A stretch of DNA of 64,000 nt, taken from positions 992,001 to 1,056,000 of the forward strand of contig JAFKAC010000011.1 of the NCBI GenBank assembly GCA_025766275.1, read 5' to 3'. Below, piece after piece: positions 22,011 to 32,795 of the stretch. Numbering within the stretch: position 1 is the first letter of the stretch; each line of letters starts with the position of its first letter. The DNA comes from Lactarius indigo. Lineage: Eukaryota; Basidiomycota; Agaricomycetes; Russulales; Russulaceae. The position numbers were made by a program, and so were the translations under genes. The notes below the pieces were generated by a model, which saw only the letters and a list, made by a program, of their open reading frames with translations, was not told the DNA's origin and searched no databases.

Positions 22011-22372
22011 TGTTATATCAGATTCGGACTGAGTTGCGGCCTGATCGTACTAGTCAGTCCGAGTCGAGAAACGAAGTAGACAATGGTAATCCGGGTCCAC
22101 GATGCAAAAGAGGTAACTCTCTGAAGTCACGGTGGAGGAGCGTCCTTTAAGACAAAAAACCTGTGGCTTCTATCCACCAACGACCGCTACCGCACACTTC
22201 TGTTTGACATCATTCATTTCCGCACAAGACCACCTATAAAGCACCTTACTGGCGATCGGCTATCATTTGTATTACTGTATTTGTCTACAAGCTCTTGTCT
22301 CTCGGCTACCTCCTCTGTTCCTCTGTCTTTACCTAAGACAACGTCTATACTCTCGGAGCAGCACATATTACA
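22011..22372 (+). repeat. Putative solo LTR
   Basis: This block has no counterpart in copy A. It starts TGTTATATCAG and ends ATATTACA (inverted ends, 7 of 8). It has a CTATAAAG box at about 22230 and a pyrimidine-rich stretch after it, as fungal LTRs do. No matching target duplication is visible (CCCTG versus CACAC), so the borders are uncertain. Confidence 0.45.
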
Positions 22373-22639
22373 CACACCTTCGGTATATCCAATTCTCTGA
22401 ACGGAACTAAGTTAGGAGAGGAGGGTTAATGCATTAACCTATGAAGAGGCAACTTGTCATGGCATACGAAGGGAATCGAAGAACAAGGAGATGTTTTATA
22501 TTATACCTACAGTACATACGCGTGCAACAGCCGAGTTTACTGTAAAACAGACATTAAGACGGTGATATAATAGGGGTAGGTAGATTGAGCGCGCATTACA
22601 GTAAGTAGACATCAGGGTTAATGGGTCAAATCCAGTCAG

Positions 22640-23267
22640 TCAGAGAACGACCTTGGACAACGATTTCATTATATCTGGTGTCTCAAAGCTGCGAAGTAGT
22701 TCGTAGGTATCAATGAACTTGACCACATCATGGCCACGGAGGCCGCGGATCCCTGTCGAGACCGCTGGACAGAGCTCGTCACTGTGAACCTTCAGAAGAT
22801 GGGCCTTTATTTTGTAGGCGCGGGTCCACTCATAGTGGCAGAGTGGGCATTGGCGCGGCGGATTGTGTATGTCCCTGACATGTCGTATGATATCTTGGAG
22901 CCGTTTGAACGTTTTTTTGCAAGGACCACAGCCGTACTGCTTTCCACCAGACGCATTACCATGCCTAGCCAGCTTGGCCTTCTGGGCGTCTGTAAACGCT
23001 GTGGTCTCGAGGGGCGAAAACTGGGCTGCCCTTGCTTCATCGTGTGGCGAACCAAGAGGTCGCTGCTGATGCAAAACTGATTCAAACTGTAATTGTATGG
23101 CAGTATTGACGGCCTAGATACGCAAGCGTCAGTGAGTTCGAATGACTGGACGTAATGGGTCCCCTCACCCGAGCATGTGTCGCAAAGGTTCTCTCATGAG
23201 GGCTCAGCATATCTGCATCTCCTGATCCCCAGAGGTGAGGGTTCGTGCATGGGGGGATTGAAGACAT
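22640..23267 (-). CDS. C2H2 zinc-finger protein, copy B
   Basis: Two exons: 23267-23169 (33 codons, starting MSSIPP) and 23113-22640, with a 55-nt GTGAGG...TAG intron containing a CTGAC branch site. This gives a protein of about 190 residues. Two classical C2H2 fingers follow each other: CGPCKKTFKRLQDIIRHVRDIH-type (C-x2-C-x12-H-x4-H) and CPLCHYEWTRAYKIKAHLLKVH-type. The tail (HDVVKFIDTYELLRSFETP) is conserved in copy A. Its role is unknown; tandem fingers suggest nucleic-acid binding. It lies in a repeat unit, so more copies probably exist. Confidence 0.7.
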
Positions 23268-24620
23268 TTCAGTATATGGTGACACAATTGGGGGATGAGT
23301 ACGAATGGGCCTACACCATACCGGTCGTGTGGGTTTTAAGACTTTGAAGTACATAGGCGCTTCGCCGCGTATCTACCACTGAACCCATTGTGCACTCTTT
23401 TTTAAAAAAGAAATTTGAATACAGCGGCACCGCATTTTGCAGGGGTACTCCCGGCGGATATCCTTTTAGGGCGCACACCATGGTCTGGGGCGTTCATTTC
23501 GCGAGTTGTAACCGAATGCCAGTGACACTACCTTATCGTGTGGCCACGGTAGCGCCTCCTCCTGGAGCTAGAGTTCAATTCCAAACTGGCACTCGCTAGG
23601 TTACCCGCTTTTCCAAGTAACCTAAAGGTAAATTCGTTGTGAGAGTGATAATGGTGTAGTAAACGGTTAACTGTCACCAGCCGCGGCTATTTCTCAACCG
23701 GTGCATGTACAGATTCAACGATGGTGCTGCATCTACGCCAGAATTTTTCTGCTGGAGGGATTATTCGCCGTTAGACGGCTTCCCCTAAGGAAGAGCAAGA
23801 CCCCGAAGAGGGCGGACGCCATAGCTCAGTAGCGATGAGTCCGTGACTATACGAAGGCTGTGCCAGTGCGGCACCCACAATTCCTCATGCGCTCACATTC
23901 GCGCACTTTCGAGATTTCTAGAGAAAACCAGAGGGTTGGTCAGCTAGGTGGAAGTGGGATGAAGAAGGTGCAAACGGGGCAATAATCGAGCAGAGGCATC
24001 CTCCCTGTATCCGTCAAGGGCCGAACGCTCTGCCCCAGCGCCGCATTCCCGCCACTGCCCGATTATTGTCATGCCACGTACTGTTGAAAGGATACCAGAG
24101 AGTCGGACCCCCATTGTAACAACACCTCCACCGTCTATCACGTACCACAAAGCGACACATGCACTCATGGCGCGCAAGATGATCGATGACGCGATGACGT
24201 GTCGTGACGTCCACAGCTTTTCTTGTCGACGAACACCAGGTACCTGTACCACTGGCATTCAGCTCACAGTGAAATTTCAAAAGAATTTTTTTTTTTGAAA
24301 CGAGACACGCTGGTCGCGACTGGCCACAACTGGAAATGGCACTAGTTCCCATGCTGTAATCCTAAGTTTCCCTATTGACCGCCTGTGGCACGAGCCTGTC
24401 ATCTCCCTAATCATGTCAGCAAACCAACTTCCGAGGAGCGAAGGGCGACTCAACGGAGCAAGCGATCCCACTGGCGAGTGGGGTGTGGTGCGATACCGCA
24501 ATACGGGAGATCGCATCGGCTCCGACAGAAGGAGAAAGAGCCACCGCTTGTAGGAAAATGAAGGTGGGAAACAGGAGGGCAAAGCGTGAGTGGGCAGACC
24601 GGATCCTGCCTGGCCCGTGA

Positions 24621-24935
24621 CGCCAACACATGTCAGCGCTTCTCGCAGAAATACCCTTCGCTGGCTCCCCACTGGATGTCCAACTAAATTCTATAGACGA
24701 CCCGTTCTAGCGCCCGTGAAAGTGTGGCAACCAGTTACTATTGGTTACGACTACGGAGCCTGAGGGCGTTGAAAGACACCGGACCCAACGCTGCAGCGCT
24801 TCAGCTTCGGCCCCAGCTACCGGAATCGCGTAAGTCGTCATGATATATCCACCTTGGTGAGTGATCCCAAAATACCACGACAAGTTCTGAATCAAATATC
24901 TTCTCCATTGTCTGTTAGCATGGAGATGCCGAGTG
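24621..24935. other. Non-coding spacer
   Basis: No gene or structured repeat recognised between the repeat unit and the integrase relic. Confidence 0.4.
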
Positions 24936-25650
24936 TGTCATGACAACTTATGGGAAACTGTCCACGCTGCTAACTAACAATGGAGAAGAGTTTTTGATAT
25001 TCGATTCAGAACTTACTACGACCAACATACTACCCCTTATCACCCCCAGACCGATGACCCAAATGTTAGCACGAATGATCTCCCCCCCCCTCAGCGACAA
25101 AACCAGTGGGATGAGCACTTACCTGATGCTCTTCCCGCGCACCACGCACATGATCCGAGTTCGTTGACAGGTGTGTCGCCATACTTCCTGACATACAGAA
25201 AAGAATCCCGCTTATCCGGACGCAAGATAGTATCTCAATGATATCCTTCGGATCGAGAGATTGAACTCTTACAAGAGCAACGACTCAAACACATTCCGAA
25301 TCTAGCTCAGTATCGAGTAGAGGCGACAGCGCGAGAGGAACAATGTATGACCCGAGAGGCTAGAAAACGGGATGAGCTTATCGAAAAGAGTATAGGTGAA
25401 GACGACATGAAGCAAGGACTAAACTTTACCAGCTTCACCAACTTCACCCAAGGGACGGCCCCTTTATAATTCGCATCACCTCATGCGTCGTTCCCAGTCT
25501 CAGCTATCATGCGCGTCAGAATAAAGCCTACTTACTTATGCCAGGAACCGGGGACAGTCGACTAAGGCGGTCAAAGTCGATATGGATCGACAACCAACGA
25601 TGTTGGCATAAATAGGAGATTGACGGTTGACTCGTTCTAGTAGAAGAAGT
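24936..25650 (+). pseudogene. Ty3/Gypsy integrase relic
   Basis: Broken plus-strand pieces of a pol C-terminus. A degraded second-aspartate region (TNNGEEF) at about 24976 is followed by TTPYHPQTD at about 25030-25060, the block next to the catalytic Glu. Then SPYFLTYRKESRLSG (about 25173) and a helical RxEQ/EEL tract (25257-25400) precede several stops. No LTRs are visible. The relic is older than both elements at the left of the window. Confidence 0.65.
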
Positions 25651-26370
25651 AAGTCCCAGGTCCACATAGGGAGAACCAATACTGCGTTGAACTACTTGTG
25701 GGCGGTACAAGTTTACGAACGTGGGAACTCAGTTGCTGCGGCGCCTGTGTGTTGTCAAAACGCAGCCGCAGTACCGATGAGCAGGAGGACAACAGGTTCC
25801 TCTCACCTCTACACGCCATGCGAGCTACAATATTGCAGCGCGTCTCCTCTCGGTGCGGCCGAGTTGCTGAGACCGTATGATATGAAATAAAAAGATACAC
25901 GCGTCTTTACTCTTAAGGGGACGGGGGAACCAGTAGAAACCTAATCCGGGTCTCCGTGTTCGGTGCCGCGAACAACGCCGTTGCAACGTGTACAAGTGAC
26001 CATCGTGATGTAGTCAGGCCGGCCATAATACGCGTGCCTTCTCTCCCTGGGCGCAACCCCACATTCCCTGCGAGCTGTCATAGCACACAGGAACATCGTC
26101 CACACGGAACAAATGAATTGTAACCCCTTAGGTAGGAGCGACTGCGCACGCCGTAATCGCTGTGGAGTAGCCAACCCCATATTGATTTAGGTCCAGGTGT
26201 GTCAGCACTCGAGGGGAACTAAGATTGATTGATGCGCGTTTAGCAAAGGTGTGGGCGCATACGCATATATTGAGCAGAGCTGTGGATAAACGTAGTCATT
26301 AGTCATGAAAAGATCTATCGTATGTGTAATTTTGGGTGAGCATGACGAAGCAAGGTACAGTACGAGCTGT
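25651..26370. other. Spacer upstream of MAM33 3' end
   Basis: A minus-strand frame at 25941-26180 (79 codons, ending HYGRPDY-like ITMVTCTRCNGVV with a CxxC) looks somewhat protein-like, but I do not recognise it and find no exon partner. Otherwise nothing supported. Confidence 0.3.
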
Positions 26371-27526
26371 TCAAGCGTCGATGAAGTTCTTGACTTTGTT
26401 CAACCAGTCAACGTATTCCTAATCGGACATCAAGCAATCAGCGCACGAAAGCGATTGAAGAATAACAACCAAGTACCTTTTGCTCTTTGTACTGTGCGTA
26501 CTCAGGAATGAAAAATGCGAGCCTCTCGTCAATGCCACGCTCCCGAAGGAACTTCTCAAACTCATCCTGAAGGCCAAGGTCGAGCGTCTCGAACTGGTAT
26601 GAAGGTCATTTAGCGCCAGCGTTCGTGTAACGACGACAGGGGGGGAAGCGGACAGACCTGAGGGCCGATGTAGAGTCCACGGCGCTTCCAGTCAGCCTCG
26701 GCGGTCAAGTCCGTCGCGAGCTTGGAGTCCTTGTAGAACGATACGTTCTCGACGACGAACGCACCCTCTTGGCACACTGCGTCGATGCTCAAAGCACCAG
26801 GGACCGAAGGCTGCAATACACAACATGTTTCAAAATGATGCAACGGTGCGGGAGCGTACGGGATTTGCATACCTTAGTAACGGTGAACGAGCAGCGGAGC
26901 GGGTATGACGACTCGTCCTCAGAAGGACCCTCTTCATCCTCATGTGACTCCATGTTATCCTCAGCACTTTGAAGGTCCGCAATGGAAAAAATCAAGCGGA
27001 TACTGTCATGCAAACCCAAGTTAACAATAACACCCACGCCTCGTTCGTGCAATAGACATACTGTTCATTGCCAAACTTGCGGTGGATGGTGACTTCGTCA
27101 TTTCCAGTGGAGTCTTCGATCTGACGGAGAACTCATGTCAGTCGTTCCTTAGACGAAAACAAGTAGATTATATACCGTCCATATGCCGGAGGTGTTGAAC
27201 TCCTTGAGAAACTCTGGTTCGCCTGCAATCGCAGCCTGTTTCTCATATTCCAGTTCCTCCGCAATTTTCGCAGACACGACACCGTCGGCTATAAAGACAC
27301 ACGACCGTAAGAAACGAGCAGCGCCGGAGTGCACTGGTCAGTACGCACTAGTGCCTTCGCCAAAGCGACGCGCAGAGACGGAGAAAGGAGCACGCGTCGC
27401 TGGCACGGCAGCGGTGATTCGCGAGAACACGGGGACGCGCGCACGCGTCGAAACGAGTGAAGAACGTAGAGAAAGAGAACGTGAAGATGATGCGGTAAAC
27501 TGACGGACAGCACGGAGGACAGACAT
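26371..27526 (-). CDS. MAM33: MAM33/p32 mitochondrial acidic matrix protein
   Basis: Seven exons: 27526-27349, 27288-27176, 27120-27062, 27002-26873, 26810-26658, 26593-26477, 26418-26371. Introns are 55-64 nt, all GT-AG and phase-consistent, giving 265 residues without frame problems. Residues 1-60 are Ser/Arg-rich without acidic residues (MSVLRAVRQF...RAPFSVSARRFGEG), a typical mitochondrial targeting peptide. Then come EELEYEKQA, an acidic stretch (SHEDEEGPSEDESS), and the C-terminal QDEFEKFLRERGID/EYVDWL block typical of the p32/gC1qR family. The family forms doughnut-shaped trimers in the matrix and supports mitochondrial translation and respiration. It is single copy here. Confidence 0.92.
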
Positions 27527-28191
27527 GATGATTTGTAGAATGAGAGGTGGACAACGACAGCGAAACGAGGGAACAGACGCCAGAACAGAGGAACAGGGAA
27601 CCCCACCTCGGATATTGCCGACAGTGTTTCGGAAATAGCCGGTGGTGTATTAAAGACGTAAAGACGCACCAGTGTTGACACGTTGACACCTAAATCTTCT
27701 TCACAGTTGGGAGAAAGCTTAAATGATGGGCTTGGGAACGATGCACATACACATTTCGGAGACACTATAGTATCTCCGTCGATGGCAGTAACAACAGATA
27801 AATATAAAACACGACTCGGGACACGCAAGTACCAGATGACGATAGCATCACGAGACAGGGAATTTTGCAACGACAAAGAACATATGGGGCGTACAGTCTG
27901 ACAGAACGCAAGACGCAGACGATCAACGGTAAATATCTATATAGACAAAACGCATACAGTCACGACAACCGCAGTTCGTAATCAATAGACCGCCACGCGC
28001 GGACCATCGAGGAGCACGCGTGGTGGTCGGGTGATCGAACAGCCGCCGGCGAGAGAGGCAGGACTTGCAGATCCAGGATGAGTAAAAAAAAAAAAAAAGA
28101 ATTTAAGTCATGGCAGTCCGATTATTAGAGCGACGCGAGGAAAAACAAATTGCCAATGTCCATCGCAAGGTGGGCCAGTCCGTCCAAACGC
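27527..28191. other. MAM33 promoter region and downstream flank of the transcription factor gene
   Basis: Both neighbours are on the minus strand. Long open frames opposite MAM33 exon 1 extend into it but look like chance frames. A 15-A run lies at 28084-28098. Confidence 0.5.
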
Positions 28192-29483
28192 TCACGCTGC
28201 AGCGATGACAGGAGGAAGCGGCTCAGGGTCCGCAATGATGGGAACATTGTGAATGACCGGACTGGCGCGGTCGTCATGAGAGTCAATTGAGGGAGGAGGA
28301 GGGGAGGCTGACGCAGCGGCTACTACCACCTCGCTGGCTGGGTTGGCGACACGCTTAACTTTCTTGGGTCTCTTTCCGGGCTTTGATGTGTCATCTGCAC
28401 CACCCAATCGCTTTTTCTTCCTTCCGCGCTCCGCTGGCGGATTCTCCTCATCTAAAGTCGCCGTCTGGTTGCCGGCCGCTTGCTCCGTGGACGGTGGAGG
28501 ATGTGCCTGGCTGGGCGGGGGAGGAATGGGTCCGTATGCCCCTGGATGAGGAGGATAGATAGCCATGGCGGGGTACCCGGGGTGAATTGGATAATAAGCA
28601 GGCTGATGGGGCGGCTGCCCATCGCCATTAGTGTGGCCATCTGGAGGCGGAACGTAACCGGGAGGAGGAGGATAATATGGGTATGGCCAGTATCCCTCTG
28701 GTGGGAGGTACTGGGGTGGCATCGCTGGCGGTGCTCCCGGGGGGACACCGTTCGTTTGATCCGACGGGGCAGGCCACGAACCGTCGCCGTTGGGAGGAAA
28801 CCCTACAAGGAAATTATGAGAGATGTAATTAAGTTCAGAGCCGTGGGTGCAGACCGGGATAAGGTGGCGCCTCAGGAGCCGGGAGCTTGCTTTTACGTTT
28901 GTAGGGACCACGCTTAGTGCCGACCTTTCGGGCCTTGCGGACGCCGTCTCTGCACGAATCAACGAGTCCATACTTTTGGCACCTTTGGCACGGACGTGAG
29001 TCGTCGCACCGCTTACAGGCGGCGGCGCAATTCGTGCACTTTGATCGTTGCGGTCAATGTGGTGGTGCACAGGTCAGACAAAACAAATACAACTTACTGC
29101 CATCTTGACTTGTTTGCGTTTTGCCCGCGTGACCGCTGGAGGCGCTGGAGGTGGGAACTGCCCATAACCTGAGATCTTCATCAGACGACCCAAGCAGAGA
29201 AATAGAGGGATAAGAGGTTCGAACGAGGAGTATTAAACATACCCTGGGAAGGGGCAGGAGGAGGGGGGTACCCATACATTATTCCAGGGGGGGGAAACAT
29301 AACGTACGACCCAGGAGGGGGGGCATTCGGATCACCGTTGGGGTCCGCGGGCGGGGGGTAATACCACGTATAAGCACCGGGAGGAGGTGGGTACGGTGCT
29401 CCAGGGAAAGGATATGGTGGAATGGTAGGGTGGGATGGTTGTTCAGAAATCCCAGTAGGGGTTTTGGCTTGTTCGCCGCTCAT
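28192..29483 (-). CDS. Zn-cluster transcription factor, Pro/Tyr-rich
   Basis: Four exons: 29483-29243, 29168-29098, 29038-28855, 28802-28192 (introns 74, 59, 52 nt), 368 residues. The start is the ATG of MSGEQAK. Residues 1-100 are Pro/Gly/Tyr-rich. Exon 3 encodes CTNCAAACKRCDDSRPCQRC...DSC followed by a basic tail (KARKVGTK, YKRKSK), a Cys-rich zinc cluster of the fungal Zn2Cys6-like class. The third intron has a GTCTGC donor. The C-terminal half repeats PPPGYVPPP/YPPHPG, then a basic nuclear-signal-like stretch (RGRKKKR, GKRPKKVKR) and ends VIAAA. Target genes unknown. Confidence 0.85.
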
Positions 29484-29639
29484 GACGTCTAGAGCGGCGT
29501 ATGATGACAAGAGAAGTTACGCTGGAGAGACTGATACTTCGCAAAGGGGTCGAACTAGACATCATTGTCAGCGAACAGACGATGGGAAAGTAGAATCGAA
29601 GGACGGCGCACTCGGCCCTTGGTTTGTTCGGGATTTCAA

Positions 29640-30112
29640 GATCTCGTCGCCGCTCGAGACTCAGCTTGGATGGTGCTCCGCCTCAAATTCAGGTGAGCTC
29701 TTCGCCTGCGGAAAGTCCACGTACTGCGCCTCGCCCTTGATTTTTGGTGGTTCAAATTTGCACAATTCTGGAGGGGGATTTCAGTCAGAAACAATGCGAC
29801 AGAGAAACCGCGGGCGACGATGATGTGGTTTGGGGGATGGGGGATGCCGTCCACGTGTGAAAAACTCACCAAGCTTTTGGCGCCTGTCACACAACTTGAA
29901 AAACGAAGGCGGGCACTCTTGGCTCCTCACATCTGACTGCACAAACGCTGCTCAGGGGACGCAGGTTCGTCGTACAATGCAAGTTCCGCGGCGCTAAACC
30001 GATACGCATGATCAAGTCCAACGTAAATTCGAACAGGCTTCTCAGGCTCAAAACCATTCTCCGACTGAATCGACGCCAGACTCGGCCAATGTCTCATTCG
30101 TCTCTCATCCAT
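29640..30112 (-). CDS. Small unknown gene
   Basis: A first frame begins MDERRMRHWPSLASIQ (30112) and contains VRIYVGLDHAYRF. Further exon-like sequence follows (CPPSFFKLCDRRQKL, about 29916-29872), then a GTGAGT...CAG intron and a final exon (ELCKFEPPKIKG...SPEFEAEHHPS, about 29757-29664). The join of the first exon is unresolved: the frame must change between 30050 and 29930 and no clear donor is seen. I do not recognise the protein. Confidence 0.4.
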
Positions 30113-31448
30113 CCTTAATGTCTGGCACTACCTGCTGACCCTTTTGAATTACCTGTTCTCTTATCTTCTTTTCTCGTGGCTGACCAGACCTTTCCTACTT
30201 GTTATGGGAACTACCTCATGACCTATCGCCTACTGCTTTGGTTACCGATTCCCGCGCCTCTAGATCTCGTCTACAGATATTCCGCCCGCGGTATGTATTG
30301 TATACGGTACTTAGGGGTGGTGACCTCGCCTTCTAGCCGCCCAAGCTGCGGGTCTTTCTGTAACCGTCAGTCTCGCTTTTTCAACGGAGGACGGCCATCT
30401 CTTCGTCCTACTCCACCCGTACATTCTAATATCACCGTCGGTATTAGTCCGGTTTCGCTGCGCGAACTTGGCTTCTGCTGTATGTTTGCAACCTCCGTTT
30501 CTTTGTTGGGCCTTTCAATTTTTAACACATCCGGCTGCCTCCGATGATATCTAATCTAGCCGCCGGTCTTTCTACTGGAAGGGATTTCTGCCCTCCATTC
30601 CATTAGCTCGTCAATTGATACGCCCAATAGAAACGATCCACGCTTCTCCCGATGGCCCTCTAGCTACGCTCAGCTCAGCTTTTCCACGCTCTGATGAGAG
30701 AATAAAGTCGTGCAACGTGTCATTTACCGATCACCGGCCGGTCCTGACATTATCCTGAGCGACCGCACGCACTGAGCCTTGGCATGGCATCAACGAACAT
30801 AAAATTAACAATAACGCCAGACTAGCGAGCTTCGCAGTCATGAGACAGATAAACAGACGCTGTTGTCGATCTCTCTTCACTGGGATCTTCTTTTCGCTTA
30901 TCCCGGCTTTGGCAAGCGCCATCGTACCCCGATTCTCCTCCGCTCACCTGCTACTCGACGCATGTTACATTCTGATAGAACGGCGTGGGCGTGCGTGGCA
31001 CCGGCGTGTGCGCGGACAATTGGGTCCGTTCCTGGACTTTGGTCTACGCGTAACATGTGGGACTTGAAGATCAAGTGCTTTCCTCGTGGGACACGCATGG
31101 CGGAGGAGTTGTCATTGCAATGAGTATGTTTCATGACAAGCATAACGAGGACACCTGTGTCCGGTCGGCTAGGTTACGCTGCGCAAACCTTTAACTCTGA
31201 TCAATTGCATGATAACTTTTGGCTCGTGCTGCTTCTCAACACCATAGCATAGCTTCCAGTCTGCCGGTTAGAGATAAGAAAGAGATAGATCCCTATTATG
31301 GAAGTACAAATCGATTAACAGTACAGTACAAAGTAGTGTGCTATCATACAAAACTCCGAGGGGTAGTATCATAATCGAGATGCTAGTGGTTGTTCCGTGT
31401 ACTGAGTGCTTTAGAATGTGTAAGTTTTAGTTTTATCGTCAATGAGAA
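30113..31448. other. Intergenic, no recognisable gene
   Basis: Only short frames without domain-like composition on both strands. It lies between the 5' end of the small unknown gene and the 3' end of the next minus-strand gene. Confidence 0.5.
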
Positions 31449-32795
31449 TCACGAGCGTAGCGCCTTGACTCCCCTCCGCACGTCTAGGGGCAGTATCTGG
31501 GCGTGCAAAATGGGACGCCCCAAGCCACACCTATCCGGCACCGACCTCTGTAAGCTGAATCGTGGATTGAGGATGACCTCTCCATAGTCGTCTTCATCAT
31601 CGTCATCGTCGCTTTCACTACCGTCGACTCCTCCCAGCTGCTCAGAGCCCGCCAAGAAGAAGCGTGTTGGAACTCTGGTAGCTGAGCTCTCGATGGCGAC
31701 GTCTGTGAGCCTCCTGGCTACTACGGGAAGCCCTATGGGTGTTGTGACGGTGGCAGGGATCGTGGTGGGTCCGTGTGCGAGGACGGCCCGCTCAGTCATC
31801 CTGACGAGTGCAGTGAGAACCTCCCAGCGTGTGTGCCAGCTCTGCTCCCAGCGCAGCCTCGTCAATAACGGGATGGTGCTGTCCGACTCTAGCGCATCCT
31901 CGGCTTCTTGGTCATCATCGGCCCGCTCCGAATCCCGCGAGCCGAGACCCTCACCACGCGCCGCGGTGTCCATGCTGCAGACAAAGAGGACCTTCTGTAT
32001 CGTCCAGAGTGGGTAGTTGCAGAACGTCTGATCGAGCCGCACGACCTGCGGGTCGTGCAAGTCGGTCAGGTCGCCCGTCCGGGGGAATATCTTCTCGTTC
32101 ATCTTCCCCGTACATTCGGACTCTGGGAGCACGGGCGAGGACGATGCGCGTCTGAGCGGCGGCGGCGGCTCGATCATGCTCGGATTCGTGATTCCGCCGT
32201 ACGCGTCCATCTCGGCCGCCTCGGCCGAATCGACATCGGCCCGCCACTGCATCCATTCGTCATAGCGCGTGTTCCACAGCCACTTTTGGTGCTGTAGCGC
32301 GCTGCGTGACAGGCCGTGGTGCGGGAACATCGCGGGCCGGTGCATGGGCTGGTGATGCATGGGGATGGGCAGCTCCGAGGGGATTGGAAGAAGGTCTTGG
32401 TCTGGGAACGCGTCCGGGACGAGGATAGGCGGGGGCGTCGACGGGGCGGGAAAACATGAAGGGAGGTCGCTGGAAAAGGTGGTGTCGCTCGTGTCCGAGT
32501 CGGTGGACCATTCGTCTGAGGTCTCGGAGTCGGCGGTGTCTTCGTCAGAGTGGGCACTCGGCATGGGCATGGCTGCTCCCGCGGTGGTGTCGTCGACGAC
32601 GTGGAACGAGGCCCGGTCGGGTTGGGGGGCGTGCTTGGTCTTTGGGGATTTATTCCTTCGAAATCCAATTCGGCTTTGTGGGCGGGGCGGTACGTCGGGC
32701 TCTTTGACGTGTGACATGTTCGTGAACAAGGATTTGACGAGGGCCTCGTAGGTTTTGCTTCGTCCGTTGGCAGAGGCGCTTGCGTCGCGTGGCAT
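31449..32795 (-). CDS. Conserved-looking acidic protein of unknown function
   Basis: One uninterrupted frame of 448 codons from the ATG of MPRDASASANG; the frame is open further upstream but has no earlier ATG. Features: a basic N-terminus (FRRNKSPKTKH), a Ser/Asp-rich acidic segment at about residues 80-115 (DEDTADSETSDEWSTDSDTSD), a Met/His/Pro segment (PMHHQPMHRPAM), a probable folded part (QKWLWNTRYDEWMQWRADVDSAEAAEM; FCNYPLWTIQKVLFVCS; RLRWEQSWHTRWEVLTALV) and a second acidic run (ESDDDDDEDDYGEVILNPRFSL). No catalytic motif or membrane segment is seen. I do not recognise the family. Confidence 0.75.
   Translation of the reverse strand: MPRDASASANGRSKTYEALVKSLFTNMSHVKEPDVPPRPQSRIGFRRNKSPKTKHAPQPDRASFHVVDDTTAGAAMPMPSAHSDEDTADSETSDEWSTDSDTSDTTFSSDLPSCFPAPSTPPPILVPDAFPDQDLLPIPSELPIPMHHQPMHRPAMFPHHGLSRSALQHQKWLWNTRYDEWMQWRADVDSAEAAEMDAYGGITNPSMIEPPPPLRRASSSPVLPESECTGKMNEKIFPRTGDLTDLHDPQVVRLDQTFCNYPLWTIQKVLFVCSMDTAARGEGLGSRDSERADDDQEAEDALESDSTIPLLTRLRWEQSWHTRWEVLTALVRMTERAVLAHGPTTIPATVTTPIGLPVVARRLTDVAIESSATRVPTRFFLAGSEQLGGVDGSESDDDDDEDDYGEVILNPRFSLQRSVPDRCGLGRPILHAQILPLDVRRGVKALRS

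Larger units (their letters stand above)
21770..24620. repeat. Repeat unit, copy B
   Basis: Diverged second copy of the unit at 10809-19990, lacking the MITE and the P-like transposon. It holds the intact C2H2 gene (22640-23267) and, instead, a likely solo LTR (22011-22372). 23300-24620 aligns with 18700-19990 but shows no coding sequence. Confidence 0.75.

Noticed and set aside
27289..27876. 195-codon minus-strand frame overlapping MAM33 exon 1
   Set aside because: It is out of frame with the well-supported MAM33 first exon and begins in its promoter.
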